Source: a bacterium (lineage in GTDB: Bacteria; Desulfobacterota; UBA8473). From it: 17,964 nucleotides of DNA. The position numbers were made by a program, and so were the translations under genes. Below the pieces are notes generated by a model that did no database searches, was not told the DNA's origin, and saw only the letters and a list, made by a program, of their open reading frames with translations. Each line of letters begins with the position of its first letter. Position 1 is the stretch's first letter. The DNA is taken from contig WOUX01000041.1 of NCBI GenBank assembly GCA_009773075.1, forward strand, positions 1-17,964, given 5' to 3'. Below are positions 4,705 to 12,426 of the stretch, piece after piece.

Positions 4705-5790
4705 ATGAAAATAGCAGTAGATGCTATGGGGGGTGATTATGCGCCCGAAGTAACTGTAGAGGGGGCAATCCTCGCAGCAAGGGAATTTAACACCCATGTT
4801 ATTTTAGTGGGGAATCAAGAGGTAATTCAAAGAGAACTCCTGAAGCATAATACTAAAGGCCTGCCCCTATCAGTCAAACACGCATCCCAGGTTATAGGAA
4901 TGGGAGAGTCTCCTTCTGAAGGGCTTAGAAAGAAAAAAGACTCCTCCATAAGGGTTGCCTTTGAGTTAATAAAAAGTGGAGAAGCTAAGGGATTAGTCAG
5001 TGCAGGAAACTCTGGCGCTGTCCTGGCAACGGGTATCTACATTCTGAAAAAACTAGAGGGGGTTGATCGGCCGGCAATTGTAGCCCTTTTGCCTACGCTG
5101 AAGGGTGTGTCTATCTTATTAGACGGTGGCGCCAATGTGGTTTGTAAAGCTTCCCATTTAGTACAGTTTGGCATTATGGGAAATGTTTATGCTAGGTATG
5201 TCTTGGGCAAGCAAGACCCAAAGGTTGGGTTGCTAAGCAACGGGGAAGAAGATAGCAAGGGGACCGATTTAACCCGGGATGCCCATGTTGTTTTAAAAAA
5301 TAGTTTTATTAACTATATAGGTTATGTAGAGGGTATGAATGTTTATGATGGAAGTGTCGATGTGGTAGTATGTGACGGATTTGTGGGGAATATAACCTTA
5401 AAGATAAGTGAAGGGTTAGTTTACGCATTAGGTAATATATTTAAAACAGAGATGGGCAACGGTCTCCGTTCGAAATTGGCTTACATTTTAGCTAAGAAGC
5501 CATTAAATAATATAAAAAAGAGATTCGATTATTCAGAATACGGAGGTGCCCCTCTTTTGGGTATAGACGGTATAGGTATAATCAGCCACGGCAATTCGTC
5601 GGCCAGGGCCATCAAAAATGCCGTCCAGATGGCTACTCGCTTTGTTTCTAGTAGGGTTAATACTCATATTATAGAAGACCTTAAAAGGAACCAGGGGTTG
5701 CAGAAATCAGCCAAAATATCCCCTATCAAGATTTGGGAACAGATTAAAGAGAAGATAATTCACGCTGAAGAAAAATGGAAGGATAAATAA
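4705..5790 (+). CDS. plsX: Phosphate acyltransferase PlsX
   Basis: PlsX turns acyl-ACP plus phosphate into acyl-phosphate, the acyl donor for PlsY in phospholipid synthesis. It is a peripheral membrane protein. The start is ATG 4705, giving MKIAVDAMGGDYAPEVTVEG, the canonical N-terminus with the MGGD motif, preceded by AGGGAG. The frame is open further upstream (to 4612), but that part is the intergenic repeat. The 361-residue length is slightly above the usual 330-350 because of a Lys-rich tail. Other family motifs are NSGAVLATG, LLDGGANV, LLSNGEEDSKGTDL and DGFVGN, plus the GGAPLLGIDG loop near the C-terminus. It is followed after 18 nt by the acyl-CoA dehydrogenase, where many bacteria have fabH. 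Confidence 0.95.
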   Translation: MKIAVDAMGGDYAPEVTVEGAILAAREFNTHVILVGNQEVIQRELLKHNTKGLPLSVKHASQVIGMGESPSEGLRKKKDSSIRVAFELIKSGEAKGLVSAGNSGAVLATGIYILKKLEGVDRPAIVALLPTLKGVSILLDGGANVVCKASHLVQFGIMGNVYARYVLGKQDPKVGLLSNGEEDSKGTDLTRDAHVVLKNSFINYIGYVEGMNVYDGSVDVVVCDGFVGNITLKISEGLVYALGNIFKTEMGNGLRSKLAYILAKKPLNNIKKRFDYSEYGGAPLLGIDGIGIISHGNSSARAIKNAVQMATRFVSSRVNTHIIEDLKRNQGLQKSAKISPIKIWEQIKEKIIHAEEKWKDK

Positions 5791-5808
5791 AGTAATTAGG
5801 AGTTATTT

Positions 5809-6975
5809 ATGGATTATTTTTTGACAGAAAACCAAATGATGATAAAAGAACTGGCCAGGCAGATCGCAGACCAAAGGATTATGCCTGTTAGGGCAGATCT
5901 CGATGAGAAGGAGGAGTTTCCATGGGAGATTATCAAGGTTCTGGCAGACTCTGATCTAATGGGGCTGTGTTACCCTGAGGAATATGGAGGGCTTGGAGGG
6001 GGGACATTTGAGAACTGTTTGGCTGTAGAGGAGATAAGCAGGGCTTGTATTGGTGTCTCCGTATGCTATGCCGGCAGTGGTCTTGGGGCATATCCCATCC
6101 TTCTATTTGGCTCGGAAGAGCAGAAAAAGAAATACATACCAGATGTAGCCGGTGGAAGAAAACTGGCGGCTTTTGGTTTAACTGAGGCTAATGCAGGAAG
6201 CGATGCTTCTGGAATTCAAACCACGGCCGTATTGGATGGAAATGAGTATATTATAAATGGTACAAAGCAATGGATCACCGGTGGAGGCGAAGCTGAAATA
6301 TATACAGTAATAGTTATGACCGACAAGACTAGAGGAAGTCGGGGGGCAAGTGCCCTTATCGTAGAAAAAGGGACTTCTGGGTTCTCTTTTGGTAAGAAGG
6401 AAAAGAAGATGGGCATCAGGGCATCTGCTACAACAGAACTGATCTTCTCAAACTGTCGGGTACCTAAAGAGAATTTAATTGGAAGAGAAGGAATGGGCTT
6501 TGTTGTAGCCATGAGGGTTCTAGACAGGACAAGGCCAGGGATCGGAGCTCAATCCATCGGACTCTGTCAGGGAGCCTTGGATGAGGCAGTGAACTATGCC
6601 CGAGAAAGAAAACAGTTTGGGAAACCGATTATCTCTTTTCAGGCTGTTCAGCATATTTTGGCTGATATGGCTACCCAGACAGAGGCTGCCAGGGCCCTGG
6701 TTTATTCTGCCTGTAGATTTATTGACAGCGGTGCAAAGGATATATCTAAGGTGTCTGCCATGGCGAAGGTCTTTTCCAGCGATGCTGCTATGAAGGTTAC
6801 CGTAGATGCTGTTCAGGTTTTAGGTGGATATGGTTATATGCGAGATTATCCAGTGGAAAAGATGATGCGGGATGCAAAGATCCTTCAGATATATGAAGGA
6901 ACCAACCAGATTCAACGTAATGTAATAGGTCAAGAATTGATCAAGGAATATGCAGGGAAGAAAGAAAAAAAATAA
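5809..6975 (+). CDS. Acyl-CoA dehydrogenase, short-chain/butyryl-CoA type, in the fab operon
   Basis: Flavoenzyme of the acyl-CoA dehydrogenase family, 388 residues, interconverting acyl-CoA and trans-2-enoyl-CoA with FAD; electrons pass to or from Etf. The three parts are present: N-terminal helical domain (residues 1 to about 120); central beta domain with LTEANAGSDASG and the FAD/substrate loop QWITGGGEA; and a C-terminal helical domain with RKQFGKPI and QVLGGYGYMRDYPVEKMMRDAKI. The catalytic base is Glu363 in QIYEGTNQIQRN, the position used by butyryl-CoA and short-chain dehydrogenases. The ribosome-binding site TTAGGAG is good. It is followed 11 nt later by etfB and then etfA, so the three likely form one complex like CarCDE or Bcd-Etf. 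Its place between plsX and fabD suggests it acts on fatty-acid synthesis intermediates, or on a CoA-linked primer; that is inference. Exact substrate unknown. Confidence 0.9.
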   Translation: MDYFLTENQMMIKELARQIADQRIMPVRADLDEKEEFPWEIIKVLADSDLMGLCYPEEYGGLGGGTFENCLAVEEISRACIGVSVCYAGSGLGAYPILLFGSEEQKKKYIPDVAGGRKLAAFGLTEANAGSDASGIQTTAVLDGNEYIINGTKQWITGGGEAEIYTVIVMTDKTRGSRGASALIVEKGTSGFSFGKKEKKMGIRASATTELIFSNCRVPKENLIGREGMGFVVAMRVLDRTRPGIGAQSIGLCQGALDEAVNYARERKQFGKPIISFQAVQHILADMATQTEAARALVYSACRFIDSGAKDISKVSAMAKVFSSDAAMKVTVDAVQVLGGYGYMRDYPVEKMMRDAKILQIYEGTNQIQRNVIGQELIKEYAGKKEKK

Positions 6976-6986
6976 GAGAACTTACA

Positions 6987-7772
6987 GTGAATATAGTTGT
7001 ATGCATAAAACAGGTTCCAGAAACAACAAGCGTCAAGATCAGCAAGGATACTAACACGCTTATGAGAGAAGGAGTGAAGAGTATTATTAACCCTTTTGAC
7101 ATGTATGCGATTGAAGAGGGGTTAAGGATAAAAGAAAGGTTTGGTGGAAGAATTAGTGCTGTTAGTATGGGACCTCCTCAGGCAGAGGAGGCTTTGAGAG
7201 AGGCAGTTTCTTATGGAGTTGATGATGCTTTCTTGCTAAGTGATCGGGCATTTGCCGGAGCTGATACTCTAGCTACCTCTCGTACGTTGGCTAAGGGCAT
7301 AAAGAAGATTGGGAGTTTTGATCTTATTATTTGTGGTAAACAGGCTATCGATGGAGATACTGCCCAGGTAGGGCCTGGTATTGCTGAGAAGCTGGATATA
7401 CCTTTTGTTGCTTTTGTCAGGAAGATAAGGGAGATCAGTAATCACTCTATCAAAGTTGAGAGGATGATGGATAATGGATATGATGTCATGGAAATAACTC
7501 TCCCATCCCTGATAACGGTGGTAAAGGAGATTAATGAGCCGAGAATGCCTTCTTTAAGAGGAAAAATGAAGGCAAAGAGCATTGATATACCTACTTGGGG
7601 GCTAGCGGATTTAGAGATTGGGGAGGATAAGGTTGGGCTTAAAGGGTCTGCTACTCAAGTAATAAAGGTATTTACTCCAAAACGGGGTGGCAGGAGAGAG
7701 ATGTTGGAAGGCTCAGTAGAAACTCAGGTAGGCTTGTTGATTAACAGGCTGAATGATTTAAAGGTAATATAG
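6987..7772 (+). CDS. etfB: Electron transfer flavoprotein beta subunit, bifurcating type
   Basis: EtfB pairs with EtfA to carry electrons to or from acyl-CoA dehydrogenases. The 261-residue product starts MNIVVCIKQVPETTSVKISK from a GTG codon; the N-terminal match makes this start secure although the ribosome-binding site is weak. Motifs: NPFDMYAIEEGLRIKE (35-50), DRAFAGADTLATS (86-98) and GKQAIDGDTAQVGP (117-130). The last two resemble the NADH/beta-FAD-binding EtfB proteins of electron-bifurcating complexes, such as the Acidaminococcus and butyryl-CoA dehydrogenase types, rather than the AMP-binding mitochondrial type (which has DDDCNQTGQ there). It is 11 nt after the dehydrogenase and 65 nt before etfA. 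The bifurcating assignment rests on motif resemblance from memory. Confidence 0.92.
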   Translation: MNIVVCIKQVPETTSVKISKDTNTLMREGVKSIINPFDMYAIEEGLRIKERFGGRISAVSMGPPQAEEALREAVSYGVDDAFLLSDRAFAGADTLATSRTLAKGIKKIGSFDLIICGKQAIDGDTAQVGPGIAEKLDIPFVAFVRKIREISNHSIKVERMMDNGYDVMEITLPSLITVVKEINEPRMPSLRGKMKAKSIDIPTWGLADLEIGEDKVGLKGSATQVIKVFTPKRGGRREMLEGSVETQVGLLINRLNDLKVI

Positions 7773-7837
7773 ATATAAGGTGCCAGTTCCCTGGGGTCAG
7801 GGATCAGTTATCAGACGAGCTTTTTTTCAGGTAGGTT

Positions 7838-9028
7838 ATGAGCATCAAAATCGATATTGAGTTATGTACAGGATGTGGAGTTTGCGAAGAGGCATGTCCT
7901 TTTGAGGCTATTAAGATTCAAGATGATGTGGCATCTATGGATGAGAGGTGTAATCTATGTGGTGCCTGCGTTGATGTTTGCAGTTTTGAAGCTATTTCGA
8001 TACAAGGGTTAAGAAAAACAGGTGGAGATGGTAACGACCATAAAGGGGTATGGGTATTTGCCGAGCAAAGAAATGGCAAGATAGCCAGTGTTGTTTTAGA
8101 GCTTCTGGGGGAGGGGAGAAAGCTGGCTGATAAATTGGGAGTCGACCTTTCTGCTGTCTTCTTTGGTTACAGTGTGGAAATGCAGACCAATGAACTGATA
8201 TCCTATGGTGCCGATAAGGTATATGTTGCAGATGCCCCAATCCTTCGGGACTTTAATGATGAGATTTACAGTAAAGTTTTAGTTGATTTGATTAATGAGT
8301 ACAAACCAGAGATCGTACTCTCCGGGGCTACTGCTGTTGGGAGGTCTTTCATCCCTGAGGTCTCTGCCAGGTTAGAAACCGGCCTGACGGCAGATTGTAC
8401 TGCTTTAGATATAGATACTGAAAGGAGAATTCTGCTCCAAACCCGTCCTGCCTTTGGAGGGAATATAATGGCTACCATCATTTGCCCTGATGAACGCCCT
8501 CAAATGGCTACTGTTCGCCACAAGGTGATGAAAAAGGCGACATATGATACGAATCGAAAAGGAGAGGTGATTAAAAAGGATATCGATGGTTATGGCGTGA
8601 ATCTCCGCACAAAGGTTCTTGAGGTGGTGGAAGAGATTGGAGAAACAGTAAATATAGCTGAGGCAGATGTAATTGTCTCCGGGGGGAGAGGGCTTCAAGA
8701 GCCAAAGAATTTTAAACTCATTGAAGAATTGGCAAAAATCCTGGGCGGTGCTGTAGGTGCCTCTAGAGGTGCTGTTGATGCTGGTTGGATACCTTACTCA
8801 CACCAGGTTGGTCAAACCGGAAAGACGGTTTGCCCCAAGCTGTATATTGCATGCGGAATATCAGGAGCGGTTCAGCATTTAGTCGGGATGCAGTCATCAG
8901 ATGTTATTGTTGCTATTAATATAGATAAAGATGCCCCCATTTTTGATGTGGCTACTTTTGGTATTGCTGGGGATGTATTTGAGGTTGTCCCTGCACTCAT
9001 TAAAAGATTTAACGAAATAAGAGGATAG
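7838..9028 (+). CDS. etfA: Electron transfer flavoprotein alpha subunit with N-terminal 2x[4Fe-4S] ferredoxin domain
   Basis: This is a 396-residue fusion. Residues 1-55 form a ferredoxin-like domain with two complete clusters: C10-x2-C13-x2-C16-x3-C20-P and C38-x2-C41-x2-C44-x3-C48. After a linker of about 15 residues comes EtfA, with an N-terminal alpha/beta domain (from about residue 68, GVWVFAEQRNG) and the C-terminal FAD domain. The FAD domain motifs are VSGGRGLQEPKNF, GGAVGASRGAVDAGW, VGQTGKTVCPKLYIACGISG and INIDKDAPIF. Plain EtfA has about 320-340 residues. The extra domain is known from CarE of the caffeyl-CoA reductase-Etf complex of Acetobacterium, an electron-bifurcating enzyme. 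The ferredoxin domain should relay electrons to or from a soluble ferredoxin. The gene precedes fabD by 9 nt. The 65-nt gap before it is the longest inside the acd-etf unit. Confidence 0.94.
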   Translation: MSIKIDIELCTGCGVCEEACPFEAIKIQDDVASMDERCNLCGACVDVCSFEAISIQGLRKTGGDGNDHKGVWVFAEQRNGKIASVVLELLGEGRKLADKLGVDLSAVFFGYSVEMQTNELISYGADKVYVADAPILRDFNDEIYSKVLVDLINEYKPEIVLSGATAVGRSFIPEVSARLETGLTADCTALDIDTERRILLQTRPAFGGNIMATIICPDERPQMATVRHKVMKKATYDTNRKGEVIKKDIDGYGVNLRTKVLEVVEEIGETVNIAEADVIVSGGRGLQEPKNFKLIEELAKILGGAVGASRGAVDAGWIPYSHQVGQTGKTVCPKLYIACGISGAVQHLVGMQSSDVIVAINIDKDAPIFDVATFGIAGDVFEVVPALIKRFNEIRG

Positions 9029-9037
9029 GAGTTGCCC

Positions 9038-9970
9038 ATGGTTAAATCAGCATTTATATTTCCTGGGCAGGGTTCCCAGTATATTGGTATGGGAAAGGAA
9101 CTCTATGACAATTTCACAGTCGTAAGGGAGACCTTTGAAGAGGCAAATGATTCTTTAGGCATGGACATAAAAAAAATCTGTTTCGAAGATCCCAATGGTG
9201 AAATAGGGTTGACAGTTAATACTCAACCTGCTGTGTTGACAGCTAGTATTGCTGCGCTTCGGGTCTTGAACCAGGAAACGGATATACAGCCATCCCTTGT
9301 TGCCGGTCATAGTTTAGGAGAGTACAGTTCTTTGGTTGCGGCTAAATCATTGAGTTTTTCTGATGCCGTGAAGATAGTTCAACAAAGGGGAAGATTTATG
9401 CAAGAGGCAGTTCCGGTAGGTACCGGAACTATGGCAGCTATTATAGGGATGCAGGAAGAGGTTGTGGAAAAGATTTGTGCTGAGATAACGAAGGATGGAA
9501 ATCTAGTCTCGCCGGCTAACTACAACAGTCCTGATCAAATTGTTGTCTCTGGAGAATCTACAGCAGTTCAAAATGCCATTGATTTAGCGAAAGAAAGAGG
9601 TGCCAGGATGACCGTTGTTTTGAATGTCAGTGCCCCTTTTCACTGTAGTCTTATGAAGCCGGCTATGGAGAGGCTTGCAACTGAACTAGAGAAGTTTTCT
9701 TTCAAGGACATACAAACCCCTGTAATTTCAAATGTTGAGGCAGACATAAATACTTCTAAAGAAAGGGTTAAAGAGCTCTTAACAAAGCAGGTATGTAGTC
9801 CAGTGAAATGGGCGCAGTCTATGAAAAGGATGATTAAAGAAGACGTAAATATGGTTATTGAAGTTGGGCCTGGTAAGATTCTGTCAGGATTAATGAGGAA
9901 GATTAGCGACAAGGTAAGGATACGAAATGTGGAAGATATTAAAAGCTTAAAGAGGGTTCAAGAAGACTAG
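9038..9970 (+). CDS. fabD: Malonyl-CoA:ACP transacylase
   Basis: FabD moves malonyl from CoA to ACP, supplying the extender unit for fatty-acid synthesis. ATG 9038 is the start, because AGGAG (9027-9031) is correctly spaced for it; TTG 9032 would sit too close. The 310-residue product begins MVKSAFIFPGQGSQYIGMGK with GQGSQ at 10-14. The nucleophile is Ser92 in GHSLGEY (residues 90-96), the same number as in E. coli. Also visible are QQRGRFMQEAVP (with the substrate Arg), the catalytic His in SAPFHCSLM and the end motif EVGPGKILSGL. It lies 9 nt after etfA and 30 nt before the broken fabG. The intervening bases repeat AGACTAG twice. Confidence 0.96.
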   Translation: MVKSAFIFPGQGSQYIGMGKELYDNFTVVRETFEEANDSLGMDIKKICFEDPNGEIGLTVNTQPAVLTASIAALRVLNQETDIQPSLVAGHSLGEYSSLVAAKSLSFSDAVKIVQQRGRFMQEAVPVGTGTMAAIIGMQEEVVEKICAEITKDGNLVSPANYNSPDQIVVSGESTAVQNAIDLAKERGARMTVVLNVSAPFHCSLMKPAMERLATELEKFSFKDIQTPVISNVEADINTSKERVKELLTKQVCSPVKWAQSMKRMIKEDVNMVIEVGPGKILSGLMRKISDKVRIRNVEDIKSLKRVQED

Positions 9971-10000
9971 AGACTAGAGAGGGGACGAGGGGGTTAATAG

Positions 10001-10713
10001 ATGGATTTAAAAGGTAAGGCGGCAGTAATAACTGGATCTGCTCAGGGTATTGGTAGGGCAATTGCTATCCTATTGGCAAAGAAGGGAGCGGACATTGTCG
10101 TCTCTGATCTGAATTCTGAAAAGGCCCAGGAGGTCGCAAGAGAGATTGAAAAGATGGGAAGGAGATGTCTAGTTACCATAACCAATGTGGCTGATTTTAA
10201 AGAGGCCGAACAGATGATAAACAAAACAATCGAGGGACTAGGCCGTATTGATATCCTGGTGAATAATGCCGGGATAGTTAAAGACAGTCTTCTTTTGAGA
10301 ATGAAAGAAGAGAGCTGGGATCAGGTTTTGAGTGTGAATCTGAAGGGTACCTTTAACTGTACAAAGGCAGCAGTCAGGTTTATGGTAAAACAGAGAAGCG
10401 GAAAGATTGTAAATATTGCATCCATTTCAGGGGAAATGGGGAATATTGGTCAGGCAAACTATTCCGCTTCCAAGGCAGGGGTAATTGGTTTTACAAAAAC
10501 TGCAGCAAGAGAGTTTGCCTCAAGAGGAATAAACGTTAATGCTGTTGCTCCTGGTTTTATTGATACACTTATGACTCAGTCTTTGCCCGAGGATCTGTTG
10601 AGAGGTTAGGGACGCCTGAAGATATAGCTGAAGCTGTTTACTTTCTTGTCTCCGATGCATCAAGTTATATTACTGGTCAAGTAATCAATGTTAATGGAGG
10701 TTTGTATATGTAG
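10001..10713 (+). pseudogene. fabG: 3-oxoacyl-ACP reductase FabG, disrupted by deletion and frameshift
   Basis: FabG reduces 3-oxoacyl-ACP to 3-hydroxyacyl-ACP with NADPH. From ATG 10001 the frame gives 202 residues with the short-chain dehydrogenase motifs intact: GSAQGIGRAI (NADP-binding), NNAGI, IASISG (Ser) and NYSASKAG (Tyr-x3-Lys). It reaches VAPGFIDTLMTQSLPEDLLRG and stops at 10607-10609. The normal C-terminus continues in another frame from 10603 (RLGTPEDIAEAVYFLVSDAS and on to NVNGGLYM, TAG 10711-10713). Between the MTQSL-type segment and RLG other FabG proteins have about 15 residues; here about 5 remain. That indicates a deletion of about 31 nt (10 codons plus 1), removing the substrate-binding lid segment. 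The single-frame product lacks the last helix and tetramer contact and is probably inactive. An assembly error is possible, as fabG is usually essential. Confidence 0.85.
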
Positions 10714-10781
10714 GACTGTAGTAATTTCCTATGTTAAGTAAAGAATAATTAAAGAATAATTTTATAGGAGGTATAAAGTTA

Positions 10782-11021
10782 ATGGGGAAAGAATCTGTTG
10801 AGGCAAAAATTAGGGCTATAATAGCCGAACAACTTGGTATAGATGAAGATGAGATTGTTAACGAGGCGTCTTTTGTTGACGATTTGGGTGCGGATTCATT
10901 GGATTTGGTTGAGTTAATAATGGCTCTTGAGGAGGAATTTGGTCAAGAGATATCCGATGAAGAAGCAGAAAACATTCAAACTGTTCAAGAGGCTATTGAT
11001 TATATTTCCGAGCATCTATAG
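10782..11021 (+). CDS. acpP: Acyl carrier protein
   Basis: AcpP carries growing acyl chains on a phosphopantetheine arm. The 79-residue, strongly acidic product is a four-helix bundle with the prosthetic-group site Ser39 in GADSLDLVELIMALEEEF. Its sequence fits the housekeeping ACP rather than a specialised one. A strong AGGAGG lies about 9 nt before the ATG. Just upstream an A/T-rich 11-nt word (AAAGAATAATT) is repeated in tandem at 10740-10761, which may help ribosome access for this usually highly translated gene. It follows the fabG remnant after 68 nt and precedes fabF. Confidence 0.96.
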   Translation: MGKESVEAKIRAIIAEQLGIDEDEIVNEASFVDDLGADSLDLVELIMALEEEFGQEISDEEAENIQTVQEAIDYISEHL

Positions 11022-11026
11022 TTAAA

Positions 11027-11060
11027 TAGTGTCAGTTGTCCGTTATCAGTGGTCAGTTGT
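11027..11060 (+). repeat. Dispersed 34-bp repeat, copy B
   Basis: Second copy of the repeat at 342-375, same orientation, three differences. It begins five bases after the acpP stop codon, inside the acpP-fabF gap. Its placement inside the fab operon shows that the unit tolerates such insertions. Confidence 0.6.
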
Positions 11061-11101
11061 AAATTCCGAACGAAGTCAGGAGACAAAAGATAGTCGGATT
11101 A

Positions 11102-11131
11102 TTGCAAAGCAGCTAACTTGAGGGCTATAAT
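11102..11131 (+). promoter_or_regulatory. Possible internal promoter for fabF and downstream genes
   Basis: TTGCAA at 11102-11107 is followed after 18 nt by a perfect TATAAT at 11126-11131. The predicted start near 11138 leaves a leader of about 40 nt before fabF. The gap between acpP and fabF is long for this operon, so a secondary promoter here is plausible. Confidence 0.45.
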
Positions 11132-11179
11132 TAGTTCAGTCTCTTGTAAAAACTCTTTCAACTTTTTGGAGGTGCTACC

Positions 11180-12421
11180 TTGAAGAGGAGGGTTGTAGTA
11201 ACGGGGTTGGGGGCAGTGACTCCTTTAGGGATTGGGGCAGAAAAAACATGGAAAGCCCTATGTGCAGGAAAGTCAGGAATTGGTAGGATTTCCCGTTTTG
11301 ATACAACTAATTTTCAAACAAAGATCGCTGGTGAAGTAAAGGATTTTGACCCGGAAGACTTCTTAGACAAGAAACAAGTTAGAAGAATGGACTCGTTTGT
11401 CCATTATTGCATGGCCTCAACTATTATGGCTATGGAGGATTCAAAACTTGAAGTTGCGAACCAAAATGCTGAAAGAATTGGGGTTCTGATAGGGACAGGA
11501 CTGGGAGGGTTACCAACCTTAGAGAAAAATCATACCCTGTTACTGGAAGGGGGACCTAAAAAGATATCACCTTTCTTTATACCCATGATGATTGCCAATA
11601 TGGCACCAGGACAGGTAGCCATTCATTTTGGGATTAAGGGCCCTAATATCTGTGTTGTTACAGCCTGTGCAGCTGGTTCTCACGCTATTGGGGATTCATA
11701 TAAAATAATACAGCGAGGTGACGCAGACATTATGGTTACCGGTGGGACAGAGGCAACCATAACCCCTTTGAATATCGGTGGCTTTAATGCGATGAAGGCT
11801 ATTTCTACGCATAATGATGAGCCTGAAAAAGCCAGTCGCCCTTTTGATAAAAATAGAGACGGTTTTGTTCCTGCGGAAGGTGCAGGGACAATTATTTTAG
11901 AAGAGATGGGACTGGCGCTTAAGAGGGGGGCCAATATCTATGCTGAAATTGTTGGTTACGGACTAACCGGTGATGCCTTTCATATAACCGCCCCTGACCC
12001 CCAAGGAAGCGGGGCTGCCAGATGTATGAAGATGGCACTCCTTGATGCCAATATATTGCCATCTGAAGTGGATTATATCAATGCCCATGGCACCTCTACA
12101 CCACTGAACGATACGATAGAAACCATTGCCATAAAAAGCGTCTTTAATGAATACAGCAAAAAGATTCCTGTAAGTTCCACTAAGTCTATGACCGGCCACT
12201 TACTCGGTGCGGCAGGGGGGGTTGAGGCAGTCTTCACAATTCTGACAATTCGTGATGGAATTATTCCGCCTACTATAAACTATGAGACTCCCGACCTCGA
12301 TTGCGATCTGGATTATGTCCCGAATGTAGCGAGAAAGACTGATGTTAAGATAGCTATTTCTAATTCCTTTGGTTTTGGCGGGACCAATGCTACGCTGGTC
12401 TTTAAGAGGTTTGAAGGTTAA
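11180..12421 (+). CDS. fabF: 3-oxoacyl-ACP synthase II
   Basis: FabF condenses malonyl-ACP with acyl-ACP to elongate fatty acids. The 413-residue product starts from TTG 11180 (MKRRVVVTGLGAVTPLGIGA), with GGAGGT six bases upstream. The Cys-His-His triad is complete and at the same numbers as in E. coli FabF: Cys163 in TACAAGSHAI, His303 in NAHGTSTPLND and His340 in TGHLLGAAGG. The C-terminal NSFGFGGTNATLVFK is also typical. Presence of the Cys-His-His triad separates it from FabH (Cys-His-Asn). It is the last fatty-acid gene of the cluster; rpiB follows after 5 nt. Confidence 0.97.
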   Translation: MKRRVVVTGLGAVTPLGIGAEKTWKALCAGKSGIGRISRFDTTNFQTKIAGEVKDFDPEDFLDKKQVRRMDSFVHYCMASTIMAMEDSKLEVANQNAERIGVLIGTGLGGLPTLEKNHTLLLEGGPKKISPFFIPMMIANMAPGQVAIHFGIKGPNICVVTACAAGSHAIGDSYKIIQRGDADIMVTGGTEATITPLNIGGFNAMKAISTHNDEPEKASRPFDKNRDGFVPAEGAGTIILEEMGLALKRGANIYAEIVGYGLTGDAFHITAPDPQGSGAARCMKMALLDANILPSEVDYINAHGTSTPLNDTIETIAIKSVFNEYSKKIPVSSTKSMTGHLLGAAGGVEAVFTILTIRDGIIPPTINYETPDLDCDLDYVPNVARKTDVKIAISNSFGFGGTNATLVFKRFEG

Positions 12422-12426
12422 AAAAG

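Noticed and set aside
7773..7837. Riboswitch or promoter before etfA
   Set aside because: The 65 nt hold GTCAGG/ATCAG repeat words, but no -35/-10 pair and no recognisable riboswitch core.
10590..10625. Programmed ribosomal frameshift in fabG
   Set aside because: There is no slippery heptamer or downstream stem at the junction, and about 10 conserved residues are missing, which frameshifting would not restore.
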